Notes: generated by a model not told the origin, from the letters alone. 64,000 bases of DNA from Punica granatum (GCF_007655135.1 NC_045130.1:38498605-38562604), one strand, 5' to 3'; numbered from the stretch's first letter, positions 49,454 to 61,385 are shown. Numbers and translations: made by a program.

Positions 49454-49535
49454 TTTCAGCTAGGTTTTGGGGTTTTGCTCCTAGAGTTAGAAGAGAAGAG
49501 ACTGATCGGAGAATTTAAATGCAAAGGAATGGGAG

Positions 49536-49537
<2 letters not shown>

Positions 49538-49572
<35 letters not shown>
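49538..49572. repeat. (TA)n microsatellite upstream of the NHL gene
   Basis: A pure AT run of about 17 units lies about 85-120 bp upstream of the NHL start codon, so it falls in the likely core promoter. Confidence 0.9.
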
Positions 49573-49578
<6 letters not shown>

Positions 49579-51716
49579 TCATATAGGTATGAAAAGAGAG
49601 TTCTTGGTCTCTTTATCACCAAGGTAACCTACGCCTATATATATTCAGACATTATGAAGTGAACTTAGACTGTCACGTCACATATGAATTAAGTCATTAA
49701 TTGTCTACCGCAGTAATTATTATATAATTTCACTCATGTACTCATTTGCATGTGAAAAAGTAATAAGGGTAATCACGAATATGAGTTCATCGTCAAAAGA
49801 TATCAATTTATAACTAAAATCGTTTTTCGGAACGCGTACTTTGTAAAGCAATTGAGGGAAGGTCATGTGCATGCATTAGGAATGGAAAAGGGAATTGTCT
49901 AAGCCAACATCAATCAAAACTGGAAAGCACATGTCCTATTGCTTTGTCGAGCGGTTGTCTCTTCCCTCACTAGCAAGTTATTGGCCGTTATATAAAACAC
50001 ACAAATTAGATAAAGGAAAGCTAGAGCAAAGTTATTGGTCGTGTTGGTCAATCGAGTTTCTGAATCCCGTTTTTGCACAAACACAAGTTAATGGTTGAGA
50101 GATTAACGCTTGCTCTTAAAAGAGAAAATATGTTGTCTCTATTTTATCGTACAGACCAGTGTGTGGATTATATAATATATGCATGACTTCTGATAATTGT
50201 ATGAACTGCGTCTATTGTTTAATTTTCCTGTAATATGCCAATTATCACATGGACCCATGTGGGCTTTCTAGATTATGGGCTTACATATGGACCCATGTCT
50301 TACTGGGCTCATGGGCCTAATTGGGCTGGAGCCGGATATCCTATTCTTTGGGCTATAAATTGGGGCGGCCTCGTATGAAACATTTATTGGAGATTTTTTT
50401 TTTTCAATTTTCTGTTAACATCTAATGTGACTCAATGTGGCCTAATTGTGGCCTTGTCATGTGACTCAATGAACTCATGCTAATGCTTACATTAATTATT
50501 AAGTAACGAGACCTGGAAAATCGAAAAAACTTACATACGTAATCAAGAGGGTGTAGCGCACGGCGACTTATATACGTTCTACCATCGAACCAATGTGAGC
50601 TTCAAGGGAAGAGCTCATCTTCTCGAGCTCATTATGGATCTATTAGAACTAACCTTAATAATAACTAGCAGTAAACACTTAGCAAACCTAGATCCTTTGA
50701 TTTTCCGAGCTTAGGAAGCTATGCTTGTATAACAAGTTATACATAACCACGAGTTATAAGACAGATAAACAACATTCGCGCTTGCGAAAAGCATCTATGA
50801 CCATCATCAATTTTGGACGGGAATCTTGGGGCTTAAACCATGAGATCTGAGACAACTCATGCCCCTAGGCACCACCAATCCCATAGCGATTAAAATCCAT
50901 TGTGGATCGGGTCATCTGCCTTCATATCTGCGTCATATATATCAACATGAAAATACGAAATCGATCGTTTCTTATGCTAATATTCCCAACTATCCATATT
51001 TGCGATAAAATTAAGACGTCCAGTTGAAAAGGTTCAAGGGAAATATGGTTTATATCGAGGACACTGGTGGAAGATGAAGCATTCACGGATGAGCGACTGT
51101 ATTACTTATGACAAAAAAAATTATAAATATCTACATGAAAATATTTCTTTTATATATATAGTTTTTGTATACAGATCATATATATATGTATATGTATATG
51201 TATATGTATCTGTGAGAGAGAGAGACTCGTGAATGTGTTGGATGAGAAATTCCAATTATCCGCGAAGTACATATTATTAACGTAGAGCTCCTTTTCTTCT
51301 TTGATTCTGTGAAACAATTTGTCATGTAATGGCAGAATGGAGGGATCCCAAACTAGTGGCTCCCTCACACTTCACATGATACTCTCAGTTGGCCCATCAC
51401 CCCGTCCCCCTTTCGTGTGTTAATGTTATCTCACTTTTCTCAACCCGATTCCCGACTACTATTGGACCGGTCACATCGCATAAAAGTTGTCCCGTTCGAT
51501 CCATTCTCCTCTATATATACAACATCTAACAAGGCATCCATCTCTTGTAACTACTCTTCCATGAACATTCTGTCCATAGCCGTAGAGCCACGGGATCGTA
51601 TCTAAAAGATCTGGCCCTCCGGAAGTGGAAGTTTCCGATGGAGATCCGGAGCTACGGCATGGCCAAGTTGAGATTTGTTTGATAAAAGATCATTCTATTT
51701 CAGCTTATGCAGAATT

Positions 51717-51750
<34 letters not shown>

Positions 51751-52305
51751 TCCCTCTTCTCACCTCCTTGGCTTCAGTACTGCCAAAGAACTCTCATCAG
51801 CGAGGGCTTTGGCTGTGAATAATGGTAACTAGTAAGCCAAAATCATCCTGCAGTCCAAGTTGTCCACAGACCTCATGCTTCCATGTACATGTACATTTAT
51901 TAAATGTGCAATTTTGTTTGTCATTCAATACCGAAATCTTATCCCGTGGCCCAGCTACGAGCACAAGTATCCGTACCTGCCAAAATGGTTTCAATGTTCG
52001 AAAGGAATTCGTGCTGGAAATGTTCCTCTCACTCTACGACCGAGGTGGGATATGTATTTCGAATGCAACCTTCTTTCCATATGTCCTAACAACTCTATAC
52101 TTTAAAAGAAAAATCATATGAACCGCGAAATATGATACGGTTGACAAACTGTACCGTAAATGAGTCAACTTTATCTATGATATTTAAGGGGTCAAAATAC
52201 ACTGGAAGTACTACTTGACCAAAACCCAGCCGTGAACAAGATTAATTTGTGGACTCATTGAAAAGGAAAAACCATATATATTAGGAATTTTCTTTCATCA
52301 ATCAC
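49573..52305. other. Divergent intergenic region between NHL and ABCG8-like genes
   Basis: About 2.7 kb. It has a GGGCC/GGCCC-rich patch near 50240-50370, TA/TG tracts at 51186-51224 and 51719-51747, and several short chance frames. No gene or intact transposon is recognised. Confidence 0.4.
51719..51747. repeat. (TA)n microsatellite
   Basis: A TA run of about 14 units in intergenic DNA. Confidence 0.9.
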
Positions 52306-54144
52306 ATGATTTTCTCTCATTCCTCCCTCATGGAAGAAGAGGAATCTCCTTCTCGACCAAAAGCTCCACAGTCCAAAAACTACAAGCTCACAGCCTCTTC
52401 CATCTCCTACTCCAAGTCCAGCATTGCCCTCTCCTCATTGTTTCCCTTGTTCAGGTCCTGCACGAATCCTTCCCCGACTCACATCCTCCGGGACGTCTCC
52501 CTTACAGCCTTCCAGGGCCAAATCCTTGCCATTGTGGGCCCGAGCGGAGCCGGCAAATCCACCCTTCTCGATATCCTAGCCACCCGAACCTCCCCCACTG
52601 ATGGCTCCCTCCTCCTCAACTCCTCCCCCGTTAAGCCCTCCACGTTCCGGAAGCTCTCCGCCTACGTCCCTCAGCACGACGCCTGCCTCCCTCTCCTTAC
52701 CGTGTATGAGACCTTTTCCTTTGCCGCTTGCCTACTCATCCCCGAGACCTCCCGGATCGCCCCAACCGTAGACTCCCTCCTCACCGAGCTAGGCCTGTTG
52801 CATGTGGCCCATACAAGGCTTGGGCTTGGCCTTTCTGGGGGAGAGCGGAGGCGGGTCTCAATCGGGCTCAGCCTGTTGCATGACCCTGCGGTGCTCCTCC
52901 TCGATGAGCCTACCTCAGGCCTCGACAGCACGTCGGCTTTAAACGTGGTGCAGATCTTGAAAACGATCGCGATCTCCCGCCAAAGCACCGTAGTCCTATC
53001 GATCCACCAACCGAGCTTCAAGATACTCTCTACGATCGATAGGATCCTGCTCCTCTCGAAAGGGACTGTCGTGCACCAGGGGACTGTTCCTCAGCTCCAG
53101 GCATTCCTACTCTCCAACGGCTTCACGGTCCCACCGCAGCTCAACCCCCTCGAGTATGCCATGGAGATACTGGACCGCATCCCCGAGAAGAACGATGACA
53201 AGTCCCCATCGCTCGCTTCAGCAGCACCATCTCCTGGCCGTTCCTCCATAAGCAATTCCTCAGATCAGCAGAGCAACGCGAAAGTCAGCTACAGGAGCTC
53301 AAGATTCAAGGAAATCATCACTCTCTACGACCGGTCATGGAAGATTATATACAGGACAAGGCAACTCCTCTTAACGAATACGATCGAAGCGCTACTCGTC
53401 GGGCTCGTGCTTGGAACAATCTACATTAACATAGGGTTCGACAAGGAAGGCATCAAGAAGCGGTCCGGTCTTTTCGCCTTCACCCTCACCTTCCTCCTCT
53501 CCTCCACCACCGAGACCCTCCCGGTCTTCATCAACGAGCGGTCGATCCTACTCCAGGAAGCCTCCAGCGGTGTCTACCGGCTCTCATCTTACCTGATCGC
53601 CAACACCCTCGTCTTCCTCCCTTACCTTCTCGCTATAGCAATCATGTACTCCGTCTCGGTCTACTTCCTCGTGGGCCTCTGTGCGACTTGGCAGGCGTTC
53701 GCGTACTTCGTGCTAGTCATCTGGGTCATAGTCCTGATGGCAAATTCCTTCGTCCTGTTCCTGAGCTCGATTGCACCCAACTACATATCGGGGACGTCCC
53801 TCTTGATGGTCTTTCTGGGCGCGTTCTTTCTCTTCTCGGGGTACTTCATCTCAAAAGAGAGCATCCCGAAGTACTGGCTCTTCATGTACTTCTTCTCAAT
53901 GTACAAGTATGCGCTCGACGCCCTCCTGATCAACGAGTACTCTTGCCTGCTCTCGAGGTGTCTGGTATGGTATGACGAGAAGAACAAGACCTGCATGGTG
54001 AGTGGGGCTGACGTGCTTCGCACGAGAGAGCTCCGGACGAGCGAGAAGTGGACCAACTTGTACGTCTTGGTCGGGTTCTTCGTGTTTTATCGTCTTCTGT
54101 GGTGGTTGGTCCTGGTCAGAAGGATCTCCAGGTTAAAGAAGTGA
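52306..54144 (+). CDS. ABCG8: ABCG (WBC) half-size ABC transporter, ABCG8-like, intronless
   Basis: A 612-aa half-transporter: one nucleotide-binding domain followed by six membrane helices; it must dimerise to work. Walker A is GPSGAGKST (78-86), the signature is LSGGERRR (176-183) and Walker B is AVLLLDEPTSGLD (from 195). The ABCG H-loop region is VVLSIHQPS. The membrane part starts near IEALLVGLVLGTIYINIGF, has the ABCG motif ASSGVYRLSSYLIANTL and ends with RLLWWLVLVRRI. The gene has no introns, as in the Arabidopsis ABCG4/5/8 group. An ATG at 52330 (MEEEESPS) is an equally good start, giving 604 aa. Substrates of this group are mostly unknown; lipids or hormones are likely. AATAAA follows at 54223. 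ABCG8 is chosen over ABCG4 partly because of synteny. Confidence 0.92.
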   Translation: MIFSHSSLMEEEESPSRPKAPQSKNYKLTASSISYSKSSIALSSLFPLFRSCTNPSPTHILRDVSLTAFQGQILAIVGPSGAGKSTLLDILATRTSPTDGSLLLNSSPVKPSTFRKLSAYVPQHDACLPLLTVYETFSFAACLLIPETSRIAPTVDSLLTELGLLHVAHTRLGLGLSGGERRRVSIGLSLLHDPAVLLLDEPTSGLDSTSALNVVQILKTIAISRQSTVVLSIHQPSFKILSTIDRILLLSKGTVVHQGTVPQLQAFLLSNGFTVPPQLNPLEYAMEILDRIPEKNDDKSPSLASAAPSPGRSSISNSSDQQSNAKVSYRSSRFKEIITLYDRSWKIIYRTRQLLLTNTIEALLVGLVLGTIYINIGFDKEGIKKRSGLFAFTLTFLLSSTTETLPVFINERSILLQEASSGVYRLSSYLIANTLVFLPYLLAIAIMYSVSVYFLVGLCATWQAFAYFVLVIWVIVLMANSFVLFLSSIAPNYISGTSLLMVFLGAFFLFSGYFISKESIPKYWLFMYFFSMYKYALDALLINEYSCLLSRCLVWYDEKNKTCMVSGADVLRTRELRTSEKWTNLYVLVGFFVFYRLLWWLVLVRRISRLKK

Positions 54145-56758
54145 AGGAAATAAAGGAATCAATCGACAACCGAATGGAACCGAAAAGAACCGAGTGAAAT
54201 CTGCTCACCCATTATATTCTTCAATAAATATTCGGATAAGTACTACTAAATTACTACTTGCCCATGTTTTGTGATGAAATATTGTACTTTTACGTTCAAA
54301 GCGCTTTTAATGGCTTCAGGATATCTCGAATGTGTTGATAGAAATGATTGATAGACCAAAAACATGCTATTAAAGATCATGCAATGCATGTGTTTCTCAT
54401 AGTTTTTCCCAGTGATTCTTTCATTTTCATTATCTTTCTTCTTTTCAATTCAAGACGGATTCAACATGCCTAAATGATCTCGAACCAATCACAGCCGTTG
54501 TTTGCTCTAGTCATCGAGCTAAGGGGACCACTTCAAACGTCCCAATGGCCGAGCAAAATGATTCCTGAATTAGGACAGTCACAACTGTTGTCTGCTATAG
54601 CCAAGATGATTGCTGGAATAAGCGTTAACAACTTACCGCAGCTCTTCTCGACGTACGAATGCAGGTATGAGAATCTTTCACTTGATCTAGCTCGGTAGCT
54701 CTTTTATTATTATTTTTGCAATGGAGAGAATATTGCATGGAAGCTGACGTGGAATAGCTCTATATTATTGTAAGGTTGAAATTAAAATTAAGAGAATAAT
54801 GGGTCACGGGTGGACATGTATTGACTCACGGAGAGGGCAAAGACAAACGGGAAGTCTCGTCCTTATGCGGGGATGGGTTTCGTTGTCGTGTCCCCAGCTG
54901 GTGGGTGTTTGTTTTCTTCCCTTGCCCTGTTTTTGTTGTGTTGTGTTGTGTTGTGTTAAGGGTTCAAGCGATCATCGGTTGGATTATGTTACAAGTGTTC
55001 ACGGGTTCCTTCGGTGTCTTACTTCTCCCGTGAACTGCTGCTCGCGATTATGTGTGGCTATGTTCCAGCTAGTAGACTAGATCCGTCATATCGTATAAAA
55101 TGGTAAGGAACTTCCATAGTTAGGGACACTAGTCGATGCCGTAGACAATGCCAACTCAGAGACCTCTTTTCAGACGTTTTGAGCATCGCTTTCCCTAATT
55201 TATCTAACGAGAAAACGCAATTTGGGGATTCGTCCGTTTAATCTATATTATTTGTAAAGTTAGAGGCGAGGGTAGTTGGTTTTATTTTCTATTCTGATTT
55301 TACCCTTGCAAATAACTATTAAAAAGAGAAGAAAATCATTTTTTAAAACTAATTTTCCAATAGCACATGTACTTGTACTTGAATATATAATATACGTCAA
55401 GTATTATCCATGACATGCAAAAGCTGGAATTTTTCAGAAGCTCTTTCCTATTGATTCTTGATTGATCAAACCCATGACTAGATTATTTATATATATGTAT
55501 GTATGTATGTATGTATAGCAACTAGGAAGAAAGATCACTCGCCGTCTTTCCTACAGAAAAAAGAAAGATCGCTCGACTCGACCATATCGCTAATGGGCCT
55601 ACATATAGTTCCTGGGCCAGATCCTTATGCACCTGCTTTGCTTAGCCCGGCCCATTATGTAATAAAGGCCCACTGGTCTGGTCCAACTGTGCGATAGGAG
55701 GCCATGGGCCTTATATGCCTGCCTGCTGTTTTGATGCGATTATTCCACTACCAGGGGAGTTCTTCCGACCAGATATTGCCTGTGATGGTGACTTGAATGC
55801 CCGAAACCTACTACTCGTAGCCCGCGGCATGCTCAAATCGAGTAAAATATGACCGGATGCTTACTGTGCAAACTTGTAGCCATATGATAATCATAATTGG
55901 CAGAAGATTTATATTCTTCTTTTTCTTACCTAAATTGTCCGGCATGTATATCCTGCACAAGACTCCAACTCTCATCACTCTCTCACTCTATGAACCCTTG
56001 AGACTTCAAGAGAGTAAACTCGAGGCATACGCAACATAGGATGTGGATGGGAAATGAGAAGTCGCATTTTGTCATTCGCATCGGTAATCTTATAAGATTG
56101 CTCCGCCAGGCCAACTGAAGAGATTTTTATTGATCTCACCTTGTCGCGCCTCGTGAATTATAAACACCAATAAGACTCCAACTCACGAACGTAGAAGCAT
56201 ATTTACCATCCTGGTAATTGGGTAGATTTGATCCGTCACCTAATTTTCCTTGTTCTTTTTCGTCGGGCTGGTATGGGTACTATTCAAGATTTGACGCGGC
56301 TGATAGAATTTGGTGCATCACAGTTCCCACTCACGGCAACAAATAATTGGAAAAGCGGAATTTTTTACTTTTATTTTTTGCTAGAAAGAAAGAGAAATTG
56401 AGAGGACTCCGTTGTCCACGGTCGAGTGGGGTCTCGGATAACGACTGCAATTGTTTGGTCTTCGCATTACTTATGGCTGGAAATAATGTTTGGCAGTGCA
56501 AGAGAGAGCAGAAAAAGACCCCGCAATATTACTGCTGTGTCTACTCATGGACAAGATATTGTGTGTAACAGATATATCACGTGATATTATATCATAATAC
56601 ATGTAAAAAAAAAATTTGTTAACCATAATTAATTTTTCATAATATTTTTTAAAATTAACAGAAATTATGAACTTTTATATATTAATTTGTGATAATGACA
56701 CGTGCTATATTCGCCCCATATTAGAATTTCTCATGCTTACTTGTTCCAACTACTTATG
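54145..56758. other. Intergenic region right of the ABCG8-like gene
   Basis: About 2.6 kb. It holds pentanucleotide TTGTG repeats (54934-54957) and GTAT repeats (55489-55517). The 73-93-codon frames here (for example 54799-55080 and 56347-56568) show no domain. Confidence 0.4.
54934..54957. repeat. (TTGTG)n and nearby (GTAT)n microsatellites
   Basis: About four to five TTGTG units here, and about seven GTAT units at 55489-55517. Confidence 0.85.
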
Positions 56759-56944
56759 GCCTGTTTGTTTAAAATCATTTTGATTTTAACTTTAATTTTA
56801 ACTCAACACACTACAAAATAAAAATACATATTTCCCAAGTTAAAAATTTTAATTTTAACTTTAACTCAACACACTACACAATTATTTGTCATTTTTTACA
56901 ATTAAAATCAAAATTACTTTAACTTTGAAACCAAACGCATCATT
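56759..56944 (+). mobile_element. MITE, family M copy 4 with an internal duplication
   Basis: It begins GGCCTGTTTGTTTAAAATC and ends GAAACCAAACGCATC, imperfect inverted ends. The unit TTTAACTCAACACACTACA occurs twice inside, so this copy has an internal duplication. TTA follows on the right and TTAT precedes on the left. Confidence 0.7.
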
Positions 56945-57376
56945 AATGTGTTATAGTCCTTTTTTATTTGAACTAGACGTTTGTGCCAACGTGTTTGGTT
57001 TAACAACCTCAAAAAACTTATATAATCGTATCAACTACTAATCTATCAGCGTTGTAGTTGTTTTACAAAGTTCTGATTACAATGTTGTATTTTAATAAAT
57101 ACGGGGTCGAAACTCTCACTTTTTATTAATATTCGTAACTGAATTTGTTTGTACTATATAACTCATTTTCAAGAATAGACGCCGCCAGACGGGGCTTAGG
57201 CCGTTTTAGATTTAGGCCCTGCACTAAATCAAAGCGGGAATAGTAAACTTACCTAATATACATACAACCTTCCAATGAAATTGCATATAGCAATTGGTCT
57301 TATTAAATGAAGAATAATTAACTTTGTTCACCCAAAAAAGCTAATTAACTTTTCAAACCTTTGTGGTCGAAAACAA

Positions 57377-58930
57377 CTACGTCTCAGTAGAGATCGCCAC
57401 CGGGTTGGGACTGCCAATCCTACTGCTTGGTTCAACCGGGTTCCATCTTCTTGGCTCGGTGCTCGGCCCTTGCTTGATGGCCTGGATCAATTCGGCTAGT
57501 GCTAAATGGGACGAGCCGCCCTCACGCAATGCCGCGGCGGCCGTTTCCTTCATCTTGTGCACTCGCTCTCGCATTGCTTCCCCTTTCTCCGAGCTCATTA
57601 ATGCAGTGACCCGCTCCTCCAGTTCACCTGCACTAACGAGCCCATCCTCGGACTCTTTCACCGGGAGCGCCACCCGCACCTCCTCCACAAGGTAGTTGCG
57701 GTTCAACTTCTGCTCCGCGTAGAGTGGCCACGCCAGCATGGGGACCCCAGCATAGACCGCCTCAAGGACCGAGTTCCACCCGCAATGAGTCACGAACCCA
57801 CCAACCGAACTGTGGTTCAGCACTGCCACCTGCGGGGCCCATGAATTGACCACGAGCCCCCTCTCCTTTGTCCTCTCCAGAAAACCGTCGGGCAGAAACA
57901 CCTCAATGCTCGGATAAGGCTCTGATATCGCTCTCCATGCCTCGTCGTTCCGGGGCGGTGCCCGCACCACCCAAAGGAAATTGACCCCGCTCCTCTCTAA
58001 CCCTAAGGCCGTTTCCTTCAACTGCCTGGCGGAGAACTTCCCCATGCTCCCGAAGCTCAGGACCACTACGCTCCGGCTTGGTTTCGAATCGAGCCACCTC
58101 AAGCACTCATGCCTGTCATCAGCTCCATTGTTGTTGCCGGTCGTCACGATAAGAGGTCCTACACAATACGTTGGTGGCGTCGGTCCGTCCGTCACACAAA
58201 GACCGTCCCTCAATGCCTTTAGGGCACTGACCTCAAACGAGTCGAACGTGTTCATGATAAGTCCCGCTGCCCGAGCCATATCACAAGCGGCCTCGAGAAA
58301 ATAACCATAAACTTTGGAGCTGCGGTCGGCTATCGGCATGGGCATGTCCATGGGCCGGACTGGCGGAGTCCCTGGGATTTCAATAAGTGTGTCGGGATCG
58401 AGATCCTTAAAGCTATGCGGGATGTTCCTGTGCATAGAGGGAATGTAGAGGAACTCGGCGAGCCCGCTCGCTCCGGAGGTGAAGAAGTAGTAGACTGGGA
58501 TGTTGAGGTTGGCCCCGACTCGGAGCGCAGCGGTGCAGAAGAAGTCGAGGACGAGGGCCCTGATGTTGGACCCGCCGGACTTGGAGATGGAGGAGAGCAA
58601 GGCGTGCAGGGCGGGGTTGTTGCGGCAGGCCAACTCGAAGGTGGAGGACATGAACTTATTGGGAGAGGAGGAGTCGAAGGGGACGAAGGGCACGGGAAGG
58701 TGATGGAAAGAGATAGCCGGGTGGGTGACGGAGACGCTGGAGACGTAGGCAGCAGTGAACTCGGCTTCATCGGGCGGGACTGAGAGGATGACGGTGACAG
58801 AGAAGGGCGGAGGGTGGTGGTGGCCCAGTAGGGTCTTGCCCAGCTCCACCGTGGACACGAGGTGGCCTTTGCCCGGAGACGGGTAAAGAACTATGATCTC
58901 CTTAACCATTGATTGGACAGTCTTTGACAA
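57377..58930 (-). CDS. UDP-glycosyltransferase (GT1), UGT88-like, intronless
   Basis: A 517-aa cytosolic enzyme that transfers sugar from a UDP-sugar to small phenolic acceptors; UGT88 members glucosylate flavonoids and related phenols. The catalytic His is in GKGHLVS (H23) and the partner Asp in LVLDFFC (D129). The 44-residue PSPG sugar-donor box is complete, from W364 (WAPQVAVLNHSSVGGFVTHC) to Q407; a final Gln after PLYAE favours UDP-glucose. The domain pattern and the YPSPGKGHL start match UGT88. The tail after the last helix (GPSTEPRRWNPVEPSSRIG) is longer than usual. The ATG eight codons in (MVKEIIVLYPSPG) may be the true start. The acceptor is unknown. Confidence 0.92.
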   Translation of the reverse strand: MSKTVQSMVKEIIVLYPSPGKGHLVSTVELGKTLLGHHHPPPFSVTVILSVPPDEAEFTAAYVSSVSVTHPAISFHHLPVPFVPFDSSSPNKFMSSTFELACRNNPALHALLSSISKSGGSNIRALVLDFFCTAALRVGANLNIPVYYFFTSGASGLAEFLYIPSMHRNIPHSFKDLDPDTLIEIPGTPPVRPMDMPMPIADRSSKVYGYFLEAACDMARAAGLIMNTFDSFEVSALKALRDGLCVTDGPTPPTYCVGPLIVTTGNNNGADDRHECLRWLDSKPSRSVVVLSFGSMGKFSARQLKETALGLERSGVNFLWVVRAPPRNDEAWRAISEPYPSIEVFLPDGFLERTKERGLVVNSWAPQVAVLNHSSVGGFVTHCGWNSVLEAVYAGVPMLAWPLYAEQKLNRNYLVEEVRVALPVKESEDGLVSAGELEERVTALMSSEKGEAMRERVHKMKETAAAALREGGSSHLALAELIQAIKQGPSTEPRRWNPVEPSSRIGSPNPVAISTET

Positions 58931-59514
58931 CCACTCTCTCCCGTAAAACTCCTCCTTTAACTATTGATTGATCGGACTATTTTCTTTAGGCAGAAGCTGA
59001 AAAGAGAGTGTTCTGCTTTCTCCTTCAATCGATGAGCATTGATATATGAGTGACACGTTTTTCTCTCTCTCTCTCGTGTGGTGCATAACCTGAAAGCCTA
59101 ATTTAGATTCGAGTCAGATCGGTTCACTAAATAACTAAGGAGTAAGAATATCACAATCTTGAATTTATTTTTTGCACAATACTCAATAAATCTCAAATTT
59201 TGTTTAATAAGAATAAATATCGAATAATTTAAAACAATCGAAGGTGGTGTGAATTCCAATAGATTAATTACCTAGGTATATGCCACTATACACTATACTG
59301 CACATTGCCACACCCTTCTCCCTTTATTCAACTTTTCATTTTCCTTGTAATATACTCATGAGCCTCCTTTATAATTAAAAAGAAAACTATTTGAAGGTAA
59401 ATGTTTCATATTCCAATAAGTTTTATTTCATGTAAAATTAAGGATAGAGAGTAAAGTCGAACTCTTTTTGTTGAATTTCGTTTAATGGAGGAAAAAATTT
59501 ATTTTTTGTGTGTA
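58931..59514. other. UGT promoter region
   Basis: About 580 bp, with a CT-rich tract at 59062-59076. No further feature was recognised. Confidence 0.35.
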
Positions 59515-59690
59515 TTCTGGTATTCGAAAACTCATGAATCTCGACTAATCTAGTTCAAGATGGGTCAACCACTAAGGGAGGTAAAACTCTTCAAATATGA
59601 ATTTTTTTCATTTACAATATTCAAATTCGAGACTTTACTTGGCGAATAAGCGCTGAACTGCTTGAACCAATTCATGTTAGTAAAATCTAT
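59515..59690 (-). repeat. tRNA-like dispersed repeat, family B copy 2
   Basis: The minus strand reads CATGAATTGGTTCAAGCAGTT, then GCGCTTATTCG and TCGAATTTGAATATTG, ending near TTGACCCATCTTGAACTAG and GAGTTTTCGAATACC. It matches the copy at 42690 in order and spacing. Confidence 0.55.
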
Positions 59691-59744
59691 CGATTTTGTA
59701 CATAAAGAAATCTCACAATTAGATCTTAAGCTCCATTCCATAAA

Positions 59745-59912
59745 TCCGATCCCCAAATAAAAGAGGGTGTCATATGGTGGCACTAACCCTCTTCTGGTAA
59801 TCAAGAAACTCAATGTTCGAAACTTGGTGGGACTACACATACCCATTTATTAGTTATTAAGATTTTTATTTTATTATATTAGGTACACGAGAATCCCTTT
59901 TAATCGGAAAAA
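59745..59912 (+). mobile_element. SINE, family A copy 2
   Basis: It reads GGTGGCACTAACCCTCTTC, the B-box CAATGTTCGAAACTTGG, the body CCATTTATTAGTTATTAAG and GGTACACGAGAATCCC, then TTAATCGGAAAAAAA. Compared with the copy at 46558 the same landmarks occur in the same order. Confidence 0.7.
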
Positions 59913-60267
59913 AATCCATAAATATTAATTGAGTTAGTTAATGATTATATGCATAAGAAAAAGCTGTTTATATTTTTACGCATTTTTTATACATAAATAT
60001 TGCAATAAATATTGTCAATATATATAGAACTTAAACGAGGATCCAGTTCCGCATAGGGCCACTTGTTCCATTCTCATTGTGATTTCCTGGCCATATATTA
60101 ATGCCTTCGTTTTGCATGACAACGTATTACGATTGATCCCCAAGATAATGCTTAATTAGCTAGGTTGAGTCCTCATATATTGATTTGCAACTATTCCGAC
60201 TGAAACGATGATGGCTGGATACGAAAAATGAGCGCAACAAAATAACGTGTAATGCTCATATAATGAT

Positions 60268-60420
60268 TTTTTTTCCCCGGTTACAAAAGAGATATATAGG
60301 CGAAATATAATGAAATAAAAATCGTAATTGTTAATAAATAGGTAATGAGTAGTCCCACAATAAATATCAAATCTGAAATCTCTTAGTTATCAGGTAAAAA
60401 TATGTGCTTCCATCCTCTTT
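60268..60420 (-). mobile_element. SINE, family A copy 3
   Basis: The minus strand reads GATAACTAAGAGATTTCAG, TTGATATTTATTGTGGGAC, ACCTATTTATTAACAATTAC and CTCTTTTGTAACCGGGG followed by an A-run. It lacks a clear tRNA-like head and is the most diverged copy. Confidence 0.6.
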
Positions 60421-60539
60421 GATTTTAGAATGTTCAAGTACTATACTTATTAGAGGTGTCTCGTATCAAACCTGGAAGATTCAAGGACTCGATTGAAAAT
60501 GATGACGAAATCAACCGAAACGAGAAGAAGGGACCGAAG

Positions 60540-61080
60540 TTGAGTAGTGCTCAGTAAAACAGGTTTACTGCAGCAATTATGAAGTTTGCCGCTGCGATGG
60601 GAGGTTTTGCCAAAGCAACTTGTGGTTTCGCTGCAACAATGAAAGTCAGTCAGCGATTCTTGTTTCCGTTTTGGGCATGATTTTGTATAATCTTAGAATA
60701 TATTTAAAAGAGATATTTCTAAACTGTTATATATGGGTATATTCTTGTATCTATAAAAAGAGACGGTGAGTGTTGCGAAAGATATTTCGGGAATTTTCTC
60801 GGAAATATTTTCTTTGTAACTCTAGGGTTTTACCGTGAAAATGGTGAGAGAATTTAGAGATCGAGAAGATTCTTCTAGGTGAGGTTCGGGTCTATAAGGG
60901 GACTTGAAAAACACGAGTGATATCTCGCTTGTAATCTCGGGTTTTTCGATATAGTAGATACTCTTGCTCTGTTCGTAAATGTTTCCCTCCGCTTGAGAGT
61001 TTTGCACGTATACTTGATGTCATTTATTTTTTGATTTCTCGCTACTCTAATCTCATTTAGACGTCTTTGGAACAACAAAG
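60540..61080 (+). mobile_element. Copia-LTR-like stretch, possibly a solo LTR
   Basis: The segment has the layout of a Ty1-copia LTR: a TATA-like ATCTATAAAAAGAGACG, an AGGGTTTTACCGTG transcript-like region, and TCGCTTGTAATCTCGGG with a pyrimidine-rich end. I could not identify a matching second LTR, a primer-binding site or coding sequence, so a solo LTR or a remnant is inferred. Limits are approximate. Confidence 0.3.
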
Positions 61081-61214
61081 CTGCTCAATGTGTCATTTTT
61101 GTAATAGTCCAGCACAAATAGAAAGGAGGTGTTTTTTTTTTCCCCCTTCACTGGGAACAGGATTCAAGTCCACAGAATAGTGAAAATTTACAGAGTTTTT
61201 CTTTTTTGGTTGCA

Positions 61215-61385
61215 TCTTCATATGTGAAAACTTGATAAGCCTCAATTAATTCAGTTTAAATCATATTAATGGATTAAGAGGTAAAATTATTTTAATCATA
61301 AAATTTTTCTATTTACAAATTTTGAATTTAAACCTTTTATTTAAGGGAAATTCGAGCGCGGAACCGCCACTCACGTTGGTTATAT
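61215..61385 (-). repeat. tRNA-like dispersed repeat, family B copy 3
   Basis: It shares with the copy at 59515 the order GAGGTAAAA, AATTTTTCTATTTACAA, TTTGAATTTAAACC and GAGCGCGGAACC on the plus strand. It is more decayed. Confidence 0.4.

Noticed and set aside
58415..58783. 122-codon frame opposite the UGT gene
   Set aside because: Antisense shadow of a GC-rich intronless gene, low complexity, no domain.
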